Below are positions 53,105 through 64,000 of a DNA stretch of 64,000 bases, in pieces (the first letter of the stretch is position 1; the number at the start of each line of letters is the position of its first letter). The position numbers were made by a program, and so were the translations under genes. The DNA comes from Crotophaga sulcirostris (Eukaryota > Chordata > Aves > Cuculiformes > Crotophagidae). Location: the NCBI GenBank assembly GCA_013397455.1, contig VYZB01000016.1:496001-560000 (forward strand). The letters are read 5' to 3'. The notes under the pieces are model-generated. The model had not been told where the DNA came from and ran no database searches. It saw only the letters and a program-made list of their open reading frames with translations.

Positions 53105-53735
53105 GCTAAACATGGACATGAGTCAGCATTGTGCCCTTGCACGCCCTTGCCGCAGTAAAGGCAAACTGCATAATGGGTGAGACTGGGAAGAGCTTAGCCA
53201 CCAAGCAAAGGGATGTGGTTTGTTTCCCAGTATGTAGTATTAGCAAGCCTGCGTCTGGAGCACTATGTCTGGTTTCTCCTCCTGCACTGCCCAGTACGAG
53301 AGAGATGGAGAGGACTTAGCAAAAATCTATTAAGGAGGTTAGAGGGCTGCAGCATGTGACAGTCATGGAAAGGGTAGAGGAGGTTGGCTTGGGTTGACTG
53401 GAGAAAAGACTAATGGGGAATCTCATTGCATCTTTTCACCCTCAAAAGTGAGGTTACAGAGAAAATGAATATAAAATCTTCTGAGGGTTGCAACTCTGTC
53501 CACTGAAGGGGCAAGAGGCTGTCATCACAAGGTGCAGCATGCGAAACTCCTACTGAGGTATGAGGAAGAACACCTTCACTGTGAGACTGGTCGAGCAACT
53601 GGAACAGGTTGTCCAGAAAAACTGGAAGTTTTTGGGGTGTGACTGGACGAGCCTCTGAGAAACCTGATCTAACTGTGAAGCTATCTGTGCCTCTAGTAGG
53701 TTTGAATAGGTGCCATTCTCTTGATCTCATTTTTT
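53105..53735 (+). mobile_element. Old CR1 LINE fragment, sense
   Basis: In sense orientation, the block at 53140-53220 translates approximately as Ala-Ala-Val-Lys-Ala-Asn-Cys-Ile-Met-Gly, the motif near the C terminus of CR1 ORF2. It continues through the 'ctggagcactatgtctggtt' block, the 'ggcttgggttgactggagaa' block, and a 3' region ending 'aacctgatctaactgtgaag', 'ctatctgtgcc', 'gtaggtttgaataggtgcc'. It is a decayed, non-coding copy near the 3' end of presumed GALNT7 intron 1. Its first part overlaps, in consensus terms, the antisense fragment ~0.5 kb upstream. Confidence 0.8.
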
Positions 53736-54890
53736 GGTTGGTTCTGTATTAGGTGAATATATAGTGAGATGTTGCTAAAATGTATTCGTTGCACTCTGCA
53801 GATTTCAGTACAATCTAACATCTGTCCTGTTTACAAATAGAATATTTTAGCAGAAAATCTGACGTTTTAGCAATATTTCCCTGTTGTCCTTTTGGACAGC
53901 AGTAGTAGAAAAAACAGTGACTGTATGTTTCAGGGAGTGTTCATGGGTGGGGCTGTTGTACTCTAGAGAATTCACACTCAGACACTTCAGAGCCTTTCTG
54001 TCCAGTTTCTTCCAAAATCACCCATCCTCATTCTAACCCTGCCATCCCCACTGATCACTAAACATACCAAGCAGTTTTTGAAACCCTAGTCTTTCTTCTC
54101 AGTGACAATTTCATATCTCTGGGTGGGGAGGCAGGGAGGAGTGCTGTAAAATAGTGAAGTTGTTTAACCAAGGATGCAGGAGATACCAGTGCCAGATTTG
54201 ATCTCATTTTTGCTTGTTGTCACCAGTGCCTTCAGCTTGTCTCACGGCTCTACAAACAGTGCTGCTGTTGCAGTGATGCTTGCTGGGAGGAAGGCAGGGG
54301 GGAATGAAGTGTAGGAACTAGATGTGGCTTGAGGTTGCTGCTGCTGTACGTGCCACTTTACACATAGTCGTGGCACTCCTACCTAGCGCAGGAGCATGTT
54401 GAGGCTGTATCTAGCATCCACTGAGACTCTGGAGGTCTCAGCTGCCTGTATGCATAGCTGCAGAAACACCCTGTCCAAGAGTGGCCCCAAGGACGCTGTG
54501 CTCTGCATTGCATCGTTATCTGCCTCCATACCACCCGCACCTTCCTAAAATACTCTGTCGGTTCTCCCTGCATGTTGATTTGGTGTGCAGCCTGAACAGT
54601 GCCCAAGTTAACATGTCCTGTGTGAGTATTTGGTCTTTGGGAATGCTTTGGACATTACTCTGTTTCCAGGGCCTGCTCATCAAGGTAAGTCTGGACACCA
54701 GCTGGTGATGTTCTCCAACAGCTGGTTGCTGTAGTAAAATATATTTATTCCACCCCTGCACAGAGGCTTCTCCCTTCTTACTTAACATATGTTTAGTAGC
54801 AACTCTTAGTGCATTAAGATACTGGATTTAAATAAATAAAGGGTCATAAATTTATATGATATCCTGCTGTTTCTCTGTGTGTATTTATAG
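53736..54890 (+). other. GALNT7: GALNT7 intron 1, last kilobase before exon 2
   Basis: Non-coding lead into exon 2. The 3' splice site is well formed: a T/C-rich stretch 'cctgctgtttctctgtgtgt' followed by ATTTATAG, with the terminal TAG also acting as an in-frame stop that rules out upstream extension of the exon. Overlapping open frames at 54379-54788 resemble nothing known. Confidence 0.75.
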
Positions 54891-55345
54891 GATGACAAGG
54901 AAGCCAACAGACCTATGCCAAACAAAGGAGACCATGGACTAGGAAACGAGAAGTTCAAACCTGTGGTACCTTGGCCTCATGTTGAAGGTGTGGAAGTGGA
55001 CTTGGAATCCATTCGAAGGAAAAACAAGGCCAAAAATGAACTAAATCATCATGGTGGTGGTGATAAACAGCAAAACATCATCCAGAGGCAGTATCTCACA
55101 TTTAAGCCTCAGACATTTGTATACCGAGATCCTGTTTTACGACCTGGAGTCCTTGGTAATTTTGAACCCAAAGAGCCTGAGCCTCATGGAGTTGTTGGTG
55201 GCCCTGGAGAGGAAGCGAAGCCATATGTTTTAGGACCAGATTACAAAGAATCCATTCAAGCCAGCATTAAGGAGTTTGGGTTTAATATGGTGGCAAGTGA
55301 TATGATCTCACTAGATCGGAGCGTTAATGACTTGCGTCAAGAAGA
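54891..55345 (+). CDS. GALNT7: GALNT7 exon 2 (polypeptide N-acetylgalactosaminyltransferase 7), partial
   Basis: This exon encodes 151 codons plus two bases of a Golgi type II membrane glycosyltransferase. The enzyme adds GalNAc to Ser/Thr of peptides that already carry GalNAc (mucin-type O-glycosylation, follow-up activity). Recognition rests on close similarity to vertebrate GALNT7. Residues 22-43 of the exon include FKPVVPWPHVEGVEVDLESI and RR, followed by RQYLTFKPQTF, VLRPGVLGNFEPKEPEP, and near the end EFGFNMVASDMISLDRSVND and LRQEE. This is the luminal stem and the lead-in to the catalytic domain. The catalytic Asp-X-His motif and the C-terminal lectin domain lie in later exons outside the window. 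Reading starts in phase 0 at GAT after the TAG acceptor. The exon ends in phase 2 (GA|GTAAGC), consistent with the next codon completing Glu before a Cys. No N-X-S/T sequon is seen. The Met at 54915 is internal, not a start. The frame is intact with no stop or frameshift. Confidence 0.97.
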
Positions 55346-55688
55346 GTAAGCAAACTTTCTCTTTTCTTTTAGTTCTGTTTTTATGGGATTAAAGTATTTT
55401 CTTCCTATATGTCTTAACTGATGCTTAAAATAATATTAACTAGGCCAAATATTTAAGGCTTCTTGTGCTAACAGGCAAGAGTGCTGTACTCTGCCAGATT
55501 TTTCCATATATTATTCTTAATGCTGTTTCAATTATTCCTTTCATGAATATTTAATCTATATTGATTCATCTCTGAAGTCATTCATTTTGGTGTCCAGTTG
55601 CATGTATTTGCATGTTCCAGGTCTAGCCACAGTCTTCATATTTTCTTTTCTTAATCTATAACTTCTTAAGATTTGTTTTTTAGAAAGA

Positions 55689-55727
55689 ATGCTTTTTCTT
55701 TATTATATCATGCTTTTTCTTTATTAT
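55689..55727. repeat. 21-bp tandem duplication, two copies
   Basis: The 18-bp core 'atgctttttctttattat' occurs at 55689-55706 and again at 55710-55727, a 21-bp period. It lies about 350 bases into intron 2, away from the splice site. Confidence 0.9.
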
Positions 55728-58700
55728 GTCACAGGAACTACAGAAGTTCCTATACTGTAGTTAGTTTATTCAGTTTCAGTTTCACCCCAACGCTTTCAAA
55801 AAAGCAGAAACAAATATTCTTGCTTTTAAACAACCCTGCTTAATTACGTGCAGTAGCAGAAGTATAGATCTGCCCTAGTGCTGCCTGGACTTTGGAACTG
55901 ACAGAATAGTAGTCTTCTAACCATCTCTCACTGCATTTGTCATAAAGAAAGAAGCAATCTTAGAAAAAACATTTTTTTTACTTGCTGGAAGGGTGTCTGC
56001 TTTGGTGTGGGGAAATTCTGGGAAGTTACTAACATTTGCTCAAAGATTACTAACAGGTTACACAGTCTCTTCTAATCTTCAGTCTATGCTGAAGCCAAAT
56101 ATGCTCTCAGGCTAATTTGCATTCCATATAATTTTTTTCTCTAAATATCGTTTATTTTTTTTTCTCTGAGCAAACTGATTGATTGCTAGGCTTTTTTTGT
56201 TTGTCTGTTTGAGGTTTTTTTTATTTGGGGGAGGAGGTGAAGTGGCATTTGGAAGGGATAGTATATGGATTTAAATACAAAATTAAGTACTTTCCTGTTT
56301 TCACTTCCCCCTCATCCCTAGCAGTGGAGCTATGCCAGTGCCTGGAGTGGGTGTCACTGGGTGGATTGTATCACTGGCCAGTTACTGAGGCTCAGCTGTG
56401 GCCTTTTATAGTGGGCGTTTTTCCATTTTGCAAGGTAGGAGAGAACTGGCCAGCTGTGAGTCTGACTCATGCCTCTGCAAGTACAGCTGCTTGAGTTTAC
56501 TACTTGATGTGTGCTTATTGAAAGCAACTGAAGTGCACAGAGTATGGCATTTCCCTTCCTTCATGCCATGTTCCTCCGGTGGCTCTCTAAAGGTTTCCAC
56601 TTGCTGGCACGAAGAAGAGATGACTGTCCCTGTCCACTGCTGGTGTCAAAGAAGTGTAGGCTGTCCTGGGGTTCACTTCAGTTTTCTTTCTTTGCTATGG
56701 TCAGCAGTTGGACCTGCGTACTAAAGAGATTTTTGTGAAAGGGAGGAAATGATCTGGGTAACCTGCGTAGGTTGGCATTTTCTTTAGGAGGGTATTCCCT
56801 GGGCACTGCTGCTTCTGCTAAGGCACGTGCAGCTGCTGGGGCCGTTTTTGTAGGAGGCTAAAGGACTAAGGAAACTCACAGAGAAAAGCAATTAGGTTAA
56901 TTGATCGAGGGGAGCTGATGCTGGGAGTTCATGTTAGCAGAGCTTGCTTTGACCCTACCTTTTCTAGAGACAGGGGGAGAAAGGAGGGGGAAGCACCCTC
57001 CCCTCTTCACTCCCCACTCCACAAAGAAAAAAAAGCAGAAATGGCAGCGTGTCGTGTGAAGGTGGCCTGCCTGTGCCTGGACTATTACACATAGTGTTTG
57101 GCAGCAGAGCTCAAGTACTCTCTGCCCTCTGTTCTTCCCGAAGGTGGAGGGCATCACAGAGCATATGTATCTATTGCATAGTTCCATGCCTAGAGTGTCC
57201 TGAAGTGTTTTAGGCATAATTTCAGGGTTTGTCTTTACTTCTGTTCTGAAAAAGAGCAATAAATAGAAATTCCCGAAGAAGAATTAAATATTTCACATAC
57301 TTAAAGGAACAGGAGGGACATATGACTGATCGGAGCAGAAAAGATGAATTTTACGAACAATTTCCTTCAAGCACACTTGCGTTTAAGTCTTCAGAGGGGT
57401 CAAAGACAGCAGCTCAAATCAAAATTAGGTCTTATTATTTCATATTCTCAGCAAGCAAACAAAACAGCACAAAAACCAATGTGAACAAAAAGAATCGTAC
57501 AGACAACTTTGTATCAAATAGTTTATGTATGGAATACTTGGGATGCTTGCAATTGCCCCAAATAGGTTAAAGCATATAGCGGCTATGTGTCTTTTGAGAA
57601 CAGCAGAAGAGGGGAAGGAAAGTAAGACTGGCTGATATTGCTATCTACTTTCAGATATCAATATGCTCACTTTCCTGCTCATCCCCCAGTATGGCAAGAA
57701 ATATGGTAAAAAGTGATGGATTGTCTGTTGGATGCGCACTTTTTATTTTCCTCCCATTGATCTGTTTATCAAGTCCAGAAGCCATTTTGGCTGATAAGCC
57801 TGGTTAACATTCAGGTTAATCCTACCAAAGAGCAGTGCAATCATCTTTCTTTGGTTAATGTCATCTTGGCATTGCTAATTGAGGAAGATCTTTCAGGTAA
57901 GGACTGGCTTACTGGTTCATAGACGTTCAGATCCAGGTTGGCCACACCTCAGTGTTCTCCTGCTTTAGGCATCAAAATTCTTGAGTGTTACCTTAAGCAG
58001 TCAGGTTTGTTCAGTGAAGTGTGCCAAGTGCTTTCCCAAGCAGTGCTGGCTTGGGAAGAATAGAGTGGAATAGTGATGCAAGAACCATCTCTCTCAGCTT
58101 GAAAGCCACGTAGCCTTAGGCCTTTTCCCTGGTAGAGAGGGAAGAAGGAGGAAGTGCCAGTAAAGGGGGATTCAATCCTGCTATGTTTAGATTCGACTTT
58201 GGAGTCAGACACATTACCAAGATGATTTGCTAGCTGCCTTTATTGATTCAGTAGAAACTTTGCTGGTGATTCTGGGCAGCCTCAGCTGCTGTAAAAAGCC
58301 TTAACTCTTGCTGTACCTTTTTTTTAGGCTAATGTTAGCTTTAGGGAAAAATTATGTTTGTTTGATTGCTCCCTGGATTTTTTTTAATGTTGTTTTTGGT
58401 TTTGTGGTGTTGTTTGTTGGTTGGTGGTTTGGTTGGGGTTTTTTTGTCATCAGGAATCTGCACAGAGGTAGAGCTGAAGTAAAAATAGTGATAAAGTTCT
58501 GGATGGTCTTGTATTCAGAAAAACACACCATGCTAGAGAAATAAAAAATGGACCTAGGTTTGAGGATGAATGCTGTCAGGTAACAAGGTGTGTCCTCTCA
58601 AAAAAAAAAAATCATAACTGAAGAGAATTGCTTCTGGGGAGAACAAGAACTGAGATATTTTTCCAGCATAATGAGCCACTTGTCCAGAGCATTTTAAAAT

Positions 58701-59717
58701 AAAATTAAATTTTTAAAAACCAGCTATTCTGGGACTGATTAGAGGTTATTTTTCTTGACAGTCTTTTCTCCAGATCTGGACATACGCTTGGGAGAAAACA
58801 GAAAAGAATGGACTAAGTTCCATTCCTGGCCACCAGTGGGATGGGACACTTGAGCCAAAAATTGCAACAGGATTGTCATACTTCACAGACCTCTTTTCCT
58901 TGCACAGACTTGTCTTTTAAATATATTTAAACTCTTGCAATTAATGACATCCTGAGTTAGTGACTTTTTGCAGACTGAAGAACATGGTGTATGTTCAACC
59001 TCTCCTCCTGGATAGTGTCACATACGCCTGTTACTCTGCTGTCCTGAGATATGGGAATATCGTGGATATCTACATCAAGTTACTATATAAATGTTTCATA
59101 TTCTTTCCTTATTATTTATACCGTCCTATTTACCCTTTCATTAACTCTGAGATAAAATGCTCAATGAGCTATCCATATTTTACTCCCAAGATTTTCATTT
59201 TGAGCAGTAATGCCAAGTTTAGGGTCTATCACATTTGCATTTGCATTGAGCTCTCTTGTTAGCTCGTTTCCTCGGTAGTGTCCTTACATTATTTTGCAGC
59301 TGTTTATATTCGTTTTACTTGCAGTTAAGCAATAACATTTTTTATTGTTCAGTATTGACCTGGAAGAGGAGGTCGAAAGCTTGGATCCCAGCACAGACAC
59401 TCATGCTGCTAGAGTCTCAAACTTCCTTAAAAAAATGTAATGAATAACCAGTTGTTACACTTTGGCAGTTATTAATCTTAGAGGTATTCTATAATACCCT
59501 GCCATACTTCGATGAAGAACTTTGCTTGTAATGAAAGCAAAGAATCTCACTGAAGGCTTTGGAAATTCAGTTACTGTTATTAATAGGCTCATCCGTGTCC
59601 ACATAGTTTTTGATTTTTTTCAAAAGATGATAATATGTGTCTGTGGCATGGCTTTCTTCCTCAAAAAAATGTGTCTGTGGTTTGCTACTTCTTTTATTTA
59701 TCATTAGTTTCTTTTCA

Positions 59718-59795
59718 ACACAGAAGTCAGACTTAGCGATCTGCAATTCTTTAGCTCCCCAGGGCTCTTTTATAAGAATTGATGTCATTTTTTCC
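59718..59795 (-). mobile_element. Ancient CR1-like LINE fragment (reverse transcriptase region)
   Basis: The sequence 'gtcagacttagcgatctgca', 'attctttagctcccc', 'cttttataagaattgatgtc' matches, in antisense, the CR1/L3-type ORF2 segment that encodes the Asn-Tyr-Arg-Pro-Ile-Ser-Leu motif of the reverse transcriptase and the preceding Thr-Pro-Ile-Phe-Lys-Lys stretch. It is strongly decayed, and the limits are approximate. Confidence 0.45.
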
Positions 59796-61234
59796 TCCTC
59801 TGTTTGTCTGATAACAAGGCTGGTGTCAGCAATAGTTATACACCATAATAATTTGTCAATTTATGTTGCATTCTTTTGGAAATACTAGGTTTATTAGAAA
59901 AGATGAAAAATGCGATTAGGCTCTTCATGACAGAAAAATCCAGTCAAAGCAAATCTGTTATTTCTGAATTACAAAGTTCTTAAACCATAGGTAGCTAAAG
60001 ATAGGACCATATAGTGGAAGGTGCCCTGTTTTGTTCTGTTCCCTGGGTACCTGGCATTGGTCACTGCTAAGAGTTCAACAGAAATATTTAATTTAGCTTT
60101 CCTTTTTCTGAAGTGGTCTCTTTTCATTTTGATCATCTATCAGCCCAACAGAATTTCTGGCAGGCACCCTAATTGTGGTGTTTGAAAAAATATTTCAGTA
60201 GCAGCTTTTATACTTCAGTAAGCTACTTCTCAAACTTTTTTTTTTCATCTATCTTATTATTTACATTCAGTTTGCCTTAATTACTGATCATTTCTGGTCC
60301 CCTTGTTTGGATACCACCCTGTTCATTTAAAGTCTTAGTACTAACAGCATCTGATTTTTAATCTTGCTGGCTTTCCCTAGTTCCTGTCTTGGTTTTTTAT
60401 ATGATTAATGATAAACACTTTCAGGTTCACCAAGTACTAATGAATTCAAAACACACTGCTCTATACCATTTTCTCATCCAGACAATGAAGCTGTGTGGGT
60501 GTTTTTGCCATTGCCTGGAAATTTGGTAAATCCGGCTATTTTCTCCTTCTTTCATTTGGAAAAAATAAAGAAATAAATTGTCCTTGTCCTCTCAGCCAAG
60601 TGACTGAGGATATAAGATGCTGAATGAGTCCTTGGGCTAGACTTCTGTTGTGCTTCTTCCAGTCCGTTTTATTACTTCCCATAGTGTGTCTAAAGACACA
60701 GTGCAGGTCAAAGAGTTTGTGGCATTTGAAGCTGTAGGTAAAAACCTAACTAAAGAGACCTGCTGCAAAATCAGGCCTCCGATTCAGTAGGTTTTAAATA
60801 GAGACTTAAGTAAAGTGATTATTACTCTTAGAAGTCCAATTGCATGAAGTCTATAGTAGTCATGTTGAATCAATGAAAAACGTTTGTTCTTACGTTCTCG
60901 TGGAAGACACTGGTTCAGCTGCATGACTGTTTAAGCAGAAAGTGTTGTATAATGATCTCAGTGTGTTTTAAAAAATATTGATGCAAATCGAAATGTTGAA
61001 TGTTATCATTGTGTGTTGGGCTCCTGACAAGGAAGAGTCGAACTGCAGTTCGCTTTTAGGTTGTTATTCTAAATGGAAACTTGCAGGATGTAGCCTTATG
61101 TTTTTTGTTCCCAGTGGCTGTTGTTAATGACTGGTTTGTTGGGGAGAAGCTATTAATTCAGAGTCAGAAGCTTTTTTACAGTCAGGATGATGGATGTAGA
61201 ACCATATTTGCTATTCCAAATCATCTTCTCCATT

Positions 61235-62040
61235 GTGCATTTGGAAATGGCTTCCAGCAGCATATACTTTGTCGTCTTTCCAGGGCCTGAGATTAGGTTG
61301 GCTGCCTGTAGTTCCCTGGATCCTTATTCTTGAAGGTGGGCATGGCATTTGTCTTTGCCAGTCCTCATGGCACCAGGATCTTGGAAAAATGGTGCATGAT
61401 CTCACAATGACATCACAAGCTCCCTCAGTGCCCTCCTGTGCAGCCCATCCAGTCCCATGGACTTGTACTGTGTTTATTCCATTTGCTGTGGTATGTCCAG
61501 TGAAGTGGTTGCTGAACCACCCTTCCATTATGGTGGGTATTGGGTTTTTTCTGCATAATTTGCCACTAGATGCAGCGACCTGGGAGGTGTGACAGCAAAC
61601 CTTTCCAGTAGAGACTGAGGGAAGTCAAATGTTGACTTTCTCGGTCTTTTATGTTTGAAAAGATACCATGTTGCATCTCATTCAGTAGTAAACCCGTATT
61701 TTCTTTAGTCTTCCTTTTGTTTATAAACCCTTCTCGTTGCCCTTCCCATCTCACAGATTTCAGTTCTACTGGAACTTGCCTTTAATTATCTCTGCATGTG
61801 CTCAGGCGATATTTCTGTTCTCCTTCTAGGTAGACAGTCCATGCATCTACCTTCCCTACTCTTCCTTTTTACATTGAAGCTCCATCAGGAGTTCCTGGTG
61901 CAGCCAGGTGCAGCTTTCTGCCATATCTCTGACTTGCTGCACATGGGAATGCATTATTCCTGTGTTTTGGGAGGTTGTCCTCAAAGAAGCTGTTCCTGGG
62001 CCTTTTTTTGATGAAGTTGTAACACCTGAAATTGTTAACT
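61235..62040 (-). mobile_element. CR1 LINE ORF2 fragment (reverse transcriptase region), antisense and decayed
   Basis: On the minus strand this ~800-bp stretch follows CR1 ORF2 in order. First (62040 to 61850) is the region encoding a Leu-Leu-x-Glu-Leu-Gln-x-Lys-Lys-Glu-like stretch. Next is a middle spacer (61800-61600) with the usual landmark resembling 'cttccttttgtttataaacc'. Last (61480 to 61265) is the N-terminal reverse-transcriptase segment, where a Ser-Met-Gly-Leu-Asp-Gly-Leu-His motif, a Glu-Asp-Trp motif and a Pro-Gly-Asn-Tyr-Arg-Pro-like end can be traced in shifting frames. Many frameshifts and stops make it inactive. The short open frames on either strand here are remnants or shadows. 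It sits in GALNT7 intron 2. Confidence 0.78.
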
Positions 62041-64000
62041 TCTCGTGGCAGATGTTAGGAAACATTTAAATAATGGTGGCTTTATGAAAGAGTCAAAAAA
62101 GGAAGAGAAAACTGCCTGGTGGACAAGAGCAGTGAAGACTATGAATGTGGTGCTCTGAGAAGAGTCTGTCTGGTGTATGGTTCATTTCAGGAGCTGCACC
62201 TGGTTACACAAGACCAAAGCAATGTGTACTGTTGCAAGGAATCTGCATTCGGTATTTCTAAAAAAAATACATATCTACAATGTATTAGTTGCAGTAGTCT
62301 CTTTGGAGTTTCTTTTATCTCAAAAACACTAAGAAGCAATGCAAGTTTTTCCTTTATGGACTCATTTTTCACTGTAGAACACCCGAGTCCATATCTGCTG
62401 TTTCCATTGGTATATTTTGCTGGGTTTGAGTCATGCTCATTGCACTTTGAGTTGAAACATAAGGCAAGAAGCATTCTCTTAAAATATACTGTAAGAGATG
62501 CTCTGTGAAGCTCCCTATCTGTCCTGTTAGTTAACTGGCATTACTGTAGAGCCCTTAAGCCAGGGATGCTCATACTGTTGATCAGATTTCATGCCAGGGT
62601 AATTAACTGCATTGGCTGTAAGAAAGGATCAGTGTTCAACATACTTTGCCTAGGCTTGATGTGCTGTTGTTATCCAGCCCATGTAAGACTTGCTTACACA
62701 TTATTCTTACTGACCCAGAGGGTATTAGTCTGCTAACAACTCTAAGTTAGAATTTTTTTGACAGCTTCTTTTGACAAATGTTGCAGGAATTTTATTCTGA
62801 GTAGTTTGACTGGGAAATTTTTTTTAATGACTCTTTTTGAATATTTATGGTATTAGACAAATTAATTTTTTACTAGGTTTTTTTCCCAGTATGACAATAG
62901 ATAACTGCTGTCTGCTCACCAGCATGAACCTGAAGTTCAGCTGCATCACCCACACACATCTGTCACTCTGATCGTGGAAAAGTAAATATTTTTAAGTGTT
63001 TTTTCCTTCCATTGATTATCTGCTTTGACTTTTCCTTTTTAATGACATTACTGCTGTTACAGGGAATGCCCTCAGGGCCATACAAATTCATACTTCAATA
63101 ATTGAATCTGTTACCATGGGTCATCTTTTTAGTTCAAAGAGAACAACTGGCAGTAAGCTATTGTTGAAAAAATTGAAAAGAATAACTCTTTCTTGCTTGA
63201 GTACTATGCGTCTTCTGTATAGAAATGTATTTTTGGACAACTGTTTTTGCACCTCACAACACTTTGTAAAACAATGAGAATTGACTTGTTTTTAAAAATC
63301 ATACATGTAGTTTTGAAGGGCATTTGTTTTATTTTTTCATTATTTTTAGTACAAGCAGAGGAGGGAATTCTTTCCAAAAATAAAGACTTCTGACTGTACT
63401 TAAAGATACACACAGGCAGAACTGTGTGTTAGTAAAGCAGAGCTAAAGATATTTTTCCTGTCATCGTTTGATGGTGACAGCTTGGACCCATTTATTGGTT
63501 CAGGTGCTATTAAAAATATCAAACTGTATGGAAAACTTTTGGTGCTGGACTCAAGTAAAAAAAAATACCAAAAACTTCAGTTACAAACAGTTACTCAGGG
63601 TATGAAATAAGGCAGATGAATCTTGGCTGCCCATTAGAAATGGATAATCTTCTTACTCTGGGCAGGTAACATGAATTTAATACATTCTCTTACAGTAAGT
63701 TGTCCAGTCAGTCTTTTTGTAGCTAAGGAGACTGAATAGAAAACCTTTGGAGTGGAGCTGTTTTCTTCAGGAATGTGATTAGTTCCTTAATTATAACACT
63801 GTGCAAATTACATATTTGATACTGTTTTATAAAAAAAATATTTCAGTAATTACTCTTGGTATCTGTGTCGGTGGAAATGGAGCATTAGAGGCACTTGGTT
63901 TCATTTCACATGGTACTTTGGGAAATGCCACATAGTACACTGGAACTGTTCTGTAACCAAGAAGACTAATGTTATAGTATGCACATAAGTCTTAGAGTTG
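62041..64000 (+). other. GALNT7: GALNT7 intron 2 (continuing past window end), non-coding
   Basis: AT-rich presumed intron with no recognisable exon or repeat. The frames at 62119-62508 and 62187-62474 overlap on opposite strands and resemble no family. Confidence 0.6.

Larger units (their letters stand above)
55346..61234 (+). other. GALNT7: GALNT7 intron 2 (5' part), non-coding
   Basis: Begins with a consensus donor (GTAAGC). AT-rich, with many T runs. A tandem duplication and an ancient CR1 piece are listed separately. No second GALNT7 exon was found in the rest of the window, so intron 2 is at least 8.6 kb long. Confidence 0.75.

Noticed and set aside
52380..62040. Idea that CR1 copies in introns 1 and 2 pair across exon 2 and promote a circular RNA.
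   Set aside because: The sense intron 1 copy is from the CR1 3' region, whereas the antisense intron 2 copy is from the upstream ORF2 region. They should share little complementary sequence.
1..64000. CRISPR arrays, operons, prokaryotic mobile islands, tRNA or rRNA genes.
   Set aside because: The window is vertebrate nuclear DNA. No regularly spaced repeats, no gene clusters without introns, and no intact tRNA or rRNA were seen.

Overview
This is a stretch of nuclear DNA from a vertebrate, almost certainly a bird. The evidence is a set of CR1 LINE fragments with the characteristic (ATTCTGTG)-type 3' tails, an avian ERVL-type solo LTR, AT-rich non-coding sequence with introns, and one clear coding exon of a conserved vertebrate gene. 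The species cannot be named from this window.

The only gene that can be supported is GALNT7 (polypeptide N-acetylgalactosaminyltransferase 7), on the + strand. Exon 2 lies at 54891-55345, with a clean acceptor (polypyrimidine tract + TAG) and donor (GTAAGC). It encodes the luminal stem and the lead-in to the catalytic domain. Exon 1, which should carry the start codon and transmembrane anchor, is not visible. A 700-base assembly gap (24651-25350) sits inside a very GC-rich, CpG-rich island about 29.5 kb upstream of exon 2, and this is the best candidate for the promoter and exon 1.

Layout. Bases 1-24430 are apparent intergenic sequence upstream of GALNT7, with no convincing gene, containing CR1 fragments, one 720-bp solo LTR (minus strand), a possible LTR edge and a possible tRNA-derived SINE. 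Bases 24430-25540 are the GC-rich island with the gap, bounded by two CR1 3' ends pointing outward. Bases 25600-54890 are read as GALNT7 intron 1, with scattered old CR1 pieces, including an antiparallel CR1 pair in the last 2.5 kb before exon 2. Bases 55346-64000 are the start of intron 2, which holds a decayed, roughly 800-bp stretch of CR1 ORF2 (reverse transcriptase region) on the minus strand.

I looked for an undescribed system and did not find one. Nearly all of the other open frames are short, lack family similarity and look like chance ORFs. The points most worth following up are the missing first exon and promoter in the gap, its G-run-rich edges, and the repeat architecture around the island and exon 2.
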